From positions 1,294,916 through 1,358,915 of the forward strand of contig CAJFCJ010000020.1 in NCBI GenBank assembly GCA_904063045.1: DNA of 64,000 nucleotides. The letters run 5' to 3'. The notes below the pieces were generated by a model. It saw only the letters and a list, made by a program, of their open reading frames with translations. It did not search any database and had not been told where the DNA came from. The translations under genes were made by a program, and so were the position numbers. Each line of letters begins with the position of its first letter. Positions within the stretch are counted from its first letter, which is position 1. Positions 59,759 to 64,000 of the stretch are shown here, one piece after another. This DNA is from Dimorphilus gyrociliatus. Its lineage: Eukaryota; Annelida; Polychaeta; Dinophilidae.

Positions 59759-60431
59759 CGATATACTTTTATTACATTGTTGCCATTTTTATTTATTACT
59801 CATAGCTGACTATTTAAAAAGCTACTAGTGACATCTATAAAAAGCCCGCTTTTTCGTGTATTTTGAATTTATCGATCGTTTGAACTTAAAACATAAATAG
59901 AGATTAACTACTTGCTGCATGCTTTTCATATTTCAAGGCATTGTTCATTCAGCAGAATAATATCTTAAAAGCTAGGAAGAAAATTACTTAATTTAGATTT
60001 TGGAATAATATTTAAAGAGCAATTGAAAAATATCTTTTTCACAGTTTATTTTAGTTTATCTTAAGCACGATTACTCCTTAGAAATTTCTAAAATCAGGAA
60101 CAAACGACCTCAATTTTAGAGATATTACATTTTACTCTTTATACTATTGCAAAAAGACGTCCTCAAGTTATTAATAACGCCATCTGCTTTGTTGAAGCTA
60201 TCGATGAAATTGATTTCCTGGCCGTCAGCCGTCAATTGAATATTTATAAATTCGAGAGGGAAACAAAACATTAAACAGTAACGGGTTTAAATAAGTAAAG
60301 CATTGGATTATTTCGTGCCAACACGTAAGATATATCTTACGCCTAACAGGGCAGCAGGCCTAGCTGCTGTCGCTTGCCATTTTGAAAGACGCCACCAGCT
60401 CGCCAACAAGAAAAGTTAGTATGAAAATTTA
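59759..60431. promoter_or_regulatory. Divergent promoter region between RPS2 and ABHD8-like gene
   Basis: About 0.7 kb of head-to-head spacer. It contains a CTCF-like motif at 60175-60186, a second copy of GCCATTTTGAAA at 60376-60387, and a three-codon upstream frame at 60421-60432 that ends on the ABHD8 start codon. No TATA box assigned. Confidence 0.45.
60376..60387 (+). promoter_or_regulatory. YY1-like element at the ABHD8-like promoter
   Basis: GCCATTTTGAAA on the plus strand, 45 bases before the ABHD8-like start codon and oriented in the direction of transcription, identical to the element at the RPS2 promoter. Confidence 0.4.
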
Positions 60432-61464
60432 ATGTCGAGTTGTCTGTGTTTCGATAGAAAAAATCAAGTTTTACCATTTACTGAAGAAAACGACGATTCT
60501 CCATTGGAGTTAGTTCGTGACGGTAGGAACTTGTGTGTTCGTCATTTTAACAAAAGAGAAAGAAGCGAGAAGCTATGCAAAGAAGTTTCGCTATTGAGGA
60601 ACGGATTAATAAAACAAAATTTGAAATCATCACTTGAAGGATTAAGACTATCAGGATCTGTTCGGTCTAAAGAGGATACAATTCTTTTTTTCATTCACGG
60701 CGTTGGCGGCTCTTCTTACGTTTGGAAAAGCCAATTAGACTTTTTTTCACGAATTGGATACGAGGTCATTGCTCTCGATCTGATTGGTCATGGTTTTAGC
60801 GATACACCCAGAAAACGAGAAGCCTATACATTTCATGAAATATCACTCGATGTCCTTACACTCTTCGATTTGAAATGTCGAAAAAAGAATGTTATTATAG
60901 GCCATTCGTACGGGTATGTTACTTTTCAGCATTAATTACTAAATACCTCAACGTACATATTTATATTATCCCATGGTAACGGACAGGTGTTGTTTCGCCG
61001 CTGTCCTAGCTCGACAACGTCCACGATTAGTATCTCGTCTAGTTATGATTTCTGGGGGTGGACCCACGCCATTAGCACCTCAAACAGGAGTATTTTCTCT
61101 TCCTTTATCGATTTTAATCTGTATTCGACCAATATTAACAAGGGTCTTTAATAAGTTTGCATTTAACGAACGAAAACTAAAGAATCGTCGATTGGCCTTT
61201 GACGTTTCCACTTTTGTTCTAAAAAATACAATGCGAGGTCAAATGTGGTTAGAAGGTAATGCAACTTATCATAGTTGGATAAGGTGTCCTACACTCTTAA
61301 TTCATGGTGCTGCTGATAAATTAGTTCGATTAGATGAAGAATACGAAATGCAGAGAACGATTGAAGAGTCCCATTTGGATATTTTACCTCAAGCAGGTCA
61401 TATGGTAATGATGGAAAAGCCAGCTGAGGTAAATGAAAAGATACTAAACTTTTTAAACTCCTAA
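60432..61464 (+). CDS. ABHD8: ABHD8-like alpha/beta hydrolase
   Basis: Two exons, 60432-60913 and 60987-61464, joined in phase 2; 319 residues. The core matches ABHD8: FFIHGVGGSSYVWKSQLDFF, GYEVIALDLIGHGFSD, NVIIGHSYG (Ser nucleophile), MISGGGPTPL, FVLKNTMRGQMW. The triad looks complete: Ser in GHSYG, Asp in LIHGAADKLV, His in QAGHMVMMEKP, so it should be an active serine hydrolase; the substrate is not established. The intron falls inside the nucleophile elbow. The N-terminus is shorter than vertebrate ABHD8 and begins with a Cys-containing MSSCLCF, a possible palmitoylation site. The HGVGGS oxyanion loop is intact. AATAAA follows at 61614. Confidence 0.87.
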
Positions 61465-62534
61465 TGAAAGAGATGTAAAGATGAAAATAAGCTGCACTTC
61501 TCTTTAACTGTTTTAAATTGAAAAAGCTTCCATTTTATATTTATATATACATTTTTTTAAGTGAAAAAACACCACGTAATACGGAAATTATACCACTTTC
61601 TCTATTTTTTTTAAATAAAAAACAAAAACCGATTGTTTACAAATCAATGAATTACGCTAGAAAGTCTACAAGAGAGTAATATTAATAATTATCATTAATA
61701 ACATACTTACAAAAATTTGATTAATAGACTCTTCCGATTAGCGGTTTTATACTAAGCAATTCAATAAATTTTATACTTGATTACAATGCTGTTAGAAATG
61801 AAAAGATAGAACTTATTTATGAAAATACTTTATTAAGAGTTTGTAATAAATACTTTAGTAGAGTAGTTTGGTGCTATAAACTATACACAAGTTGATCTTA
61901 TATTCTAGCTAATATTCGATTTATTCAACTTTACATAACAGATAAAATCTGCAGTACTAATAAACGTTAATATATATAAATATATATATTTATTTATTAA
62001 CTCTCATAACACGAATGGGCCGTTCTTTATGTAATAGAAAAGAAAAGGGAAGATTGTTCTTTAATCAATAAATACAAAAAATAATCAGTTTGCAAAGTCT
62101 TTTAACATGGAAATTTTCCCACCAGAAATAATGTTTTTTCTATGCGGATGTTCTCTTCTTTCATACTATTTTTATAATATTATTTAAATCAAACAGAAGG
62201 TTATTTTTTTCGATTTTCCCTTCCACTCCCACTCGTATTTAATCGATTGTCTTCATTTGGTACAAATTGAAACATTTCCATTTAAAATTAATGGATTTTA
62301 AGATTACCTACACCTTTCCAGTTTCAATTAATATCGGGTAAGAAAGGGAGGTGGCGATAATTGAGAACAGTATTGAACTTGCCAAACGTTATTATGAAAG
62401 CAGGCGGTGGATCAATACTAAACAAGTAAATGCAGCGTTGTTTGTAAGATGATCTCGATTAATGTAAATCTACATCTCTGTTATCTATCACATTGAAATT
62501 TAAAGGCGAAGACAAGCTTACTCTCAAAGTAGCT
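61465..62534. other. Intergenic region
   Basis: 1.1 kb between ABHD8 and the SLC5 gene, both on the plus strand. Polyadenylation signal AATAAA at 61614-61619 probably serves ABHD8. The rest is AT-rich, with TA patches near 61971-61992; the SLC5 promoter must lie here. No gene seen. Confidence 0.5.
61614..61619 (+). terminator. Polyadenylation signal AATAAA of the ABHD8-like gene
   Basis: Canonical AATAAA 150 bases after the stop, following a T-rich run. Confidence 0.5.
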
Positions 62535-64000
62535 ATGGCTCTTAAAACGAAAAATGAGTTTGGAATTGCGGATTATATTGTTTTTTCTTTGGTTTTAATA
62601 ATTTCAGCTTCCATTGGAATATTTTATGGATGTTTCGGATCAAAGCAACAGACCACACAAGAATTTTTAATGGCTAATCGGAGAATGTCTATAATTCCAG
62701 TTTCGATGTCTTTACTAGCTTCCTTTATGTCAGCTATTACATTATTAGGAACGCCCGCCGAAATTTATGTATTTGGAACAGAATATTGGCTAATATGGAT
62801 TGGGTACTTTATAATGATACCCTTAGCTGCTCACGTATTCGTTCCAATATTCTATAAGCTTAAACTAACAAGCGTATTCGAGGTAAAAAAAAAAAGCTAA
62901 AGTTATTAAACTTCTTTCTTTTTATCTTAATAATCTCTTATAAAAACTCTTCTTTCTTATTCTTTTTTTGCTTCAGTACTTGGAAATGAGATTCTGTAAA
63001 GGAGTGAGAATATTTGCAGCAGTAGTTTTCATTATACAAATGATTATGTACTTGGCAATTGTTCTTTATGCCCCATCGTTAGCATTAAACGCCGTAACTG
63101 GTATTAACGTTTGGATATCCGTTTTGAGCGTTGGTTGTGTTTGTACGTTCTATACGTCAATAGTAAGTAGAAAGGATGTTAATTATAGTAGGCCTATATT
63201 TAAAGTTAATAACCTCGTGTAGTCGTTCCCTTTCATATAAAAGTTCTTTTTATTGTTTAGGGGGGAATGAAGGCAGTCATGTGGACCGATACATTTCAAG
63301 TGTGTATGATGATGGCTGGTTTGTTTGCAGTTTTAATTCAAGGTTCAATAGATTTTGATGGTTTTTCCAACATATGGAACATTAATAAGAGAGGAGATCG
63401 AGTTGAATTTTTCAAGTACATTTTATAGAATAATTATTATCCTCTTGACAATTTTATTTCATTTCTTTTCTCTGTCACTAGTTTTGATCCAGATCCTTTA
63501 AAACGGCATACAGTTTGGAGTCTAATTTTTGGTGGTGCATTTACTTGGTTAGCAATATATGGTGTGAATCAAGCACAAGTCCAAAGGGCTTTAACAACTC
63601 GTACTCTTCGGGAATCTCAATTGTTAGCATGTTTATATAAGACAGTTGTTATATCATATTTCTGGTTTTTTTTAGCGCACTATGGATCAATTTTCCGGGA
63701 CTAACATTAATTTTGACAATTACTGGACTTTGTGGAATGGTTATTTACGCTCAATATGAAAATTGCGATCCTATTGAATTTCATGATATTCCTCGTGATC
63801 AACTTTTGCCTCTCTACGTTATGGATAATTTAGCTCATATTAAAGGTTTAGCTGGTTTATTCACAGCATGCCTGTTTAGTGGAGCACTTAGGTTTAAAAG
63901 ATTCTTTTTTTACTTTAAACATCGGATATTTATTCTATTTTAAATGCAATGTGTTTGAAATTATAGTACAATTTCATCTGGCTTGAATTCTCTGTCTGCT
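62535..64000 (+). CDS. SLC5 family sodium-coupled monocarboxylate/vitamin transporter, 3' partial
   Basis: Six exons in phase: 62535-62882, 62977-63162, 63261-63415, 63482-63622, 63676-63891, 63967 to the window end; 360 residues visible of an expected 550-650. The first ATG in frame (62535) gives [19 protein letters not shown]1-8 follow the sodium-solute symporter pattern of SMCT/SMVT (SLC5A8, A12, A6): [93 protein letters not shown], and [20 protein letters not shown], which carries the Ser/Thr expected at the second sodium site in TM8. It should import monocarboxylates or biotin-like vitamins with sodium at the plasma membrane. The donor after 63622 is the weak GTTAGC. The gene continues beyond the window. 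Confidence 0.9.

Overview
The window is nuclear DNA from an animal. It is AT-rich (about one third G+C by eye). Its genes are cut by many short introns, typically 50-70 bases, with GT-AG ends and often GTAAGT donors, and it carries animal extracellular-matrix and receptor families. Compact introns, a chitin-deacetylase-like gene and a long SRCR receptor point to a small-bodied invertebrate with a compact genome. A lophotrochozoan such as a miniature annelid would fit, but the species is an inference. Most genes were rebuilt by joining exons so that splice sites, codon phase and family alignment agree.

Layout. 1.09-2.56 kb (+): a secreted, GPI- or membrane-tethered chitin-deacetylase-like protein that has lost its catalytic motifs. 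3.0-14.2 kb (-): one very large single-pass receptor with about 26 SRCR domains, a Ser/Thr-rich stalk, a membrane helix and a tyrosine-containing tail. 14.4-16.5 kb (-): an SLC7 light-chain amino-acid transporter. 19.1-31.6 kb (+): a polycystin-1-family protein (PKD repeats, REJ, GAIN/GPS, PLAT, polycystin channel) whose first exon(s) were not found. 32.1-45.3 kb (-): a laminin alpha chain, complete from signal peptide to LG5. 46.7-47.5 kb (-): proteasome assembly chaperone 2. 50.0-52.5 kb (+): an SLC45 sugar transporter. 53.96-56.6 kb (-): a type II membrane protein related to chondroitin synthases with a degraded DXD site. 57.5-58.5 kb (+): maspardin (SPG21). 58.6-59.5 kb (-): ribosomal protein S2. 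60.4-61.5 kb (+): an ABHD8-like hydrolase. 62.5-64.0 kb (+): an SLC5 sodium-coupled monocarboxylate/vitamin transporter cut by the window end.

The genes are unrelated housekeeping and cell-surface genes; there is no operon or gene cluster. RPS2 and ABHD8 are divergent and share a promoter-region motif. SPG21 and RPS2 converge with under 100 bases between stop codons. The most interesting structures are the period-three organisation of the SRCR array, matched by its exon pattern; two probable pseudoenzymes (deacetylase-like and chondroitin-synthase-like); and the polycystin, whose GPS cleavage triad is altered while a furin-type site lies just upstream. No tRNA, rRNA, CRISPR or intact transposon was recognised. 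Noncoding gaps hold AT-rich DNA, microsatellites, short hairpins and possible CTCF-like motifs.
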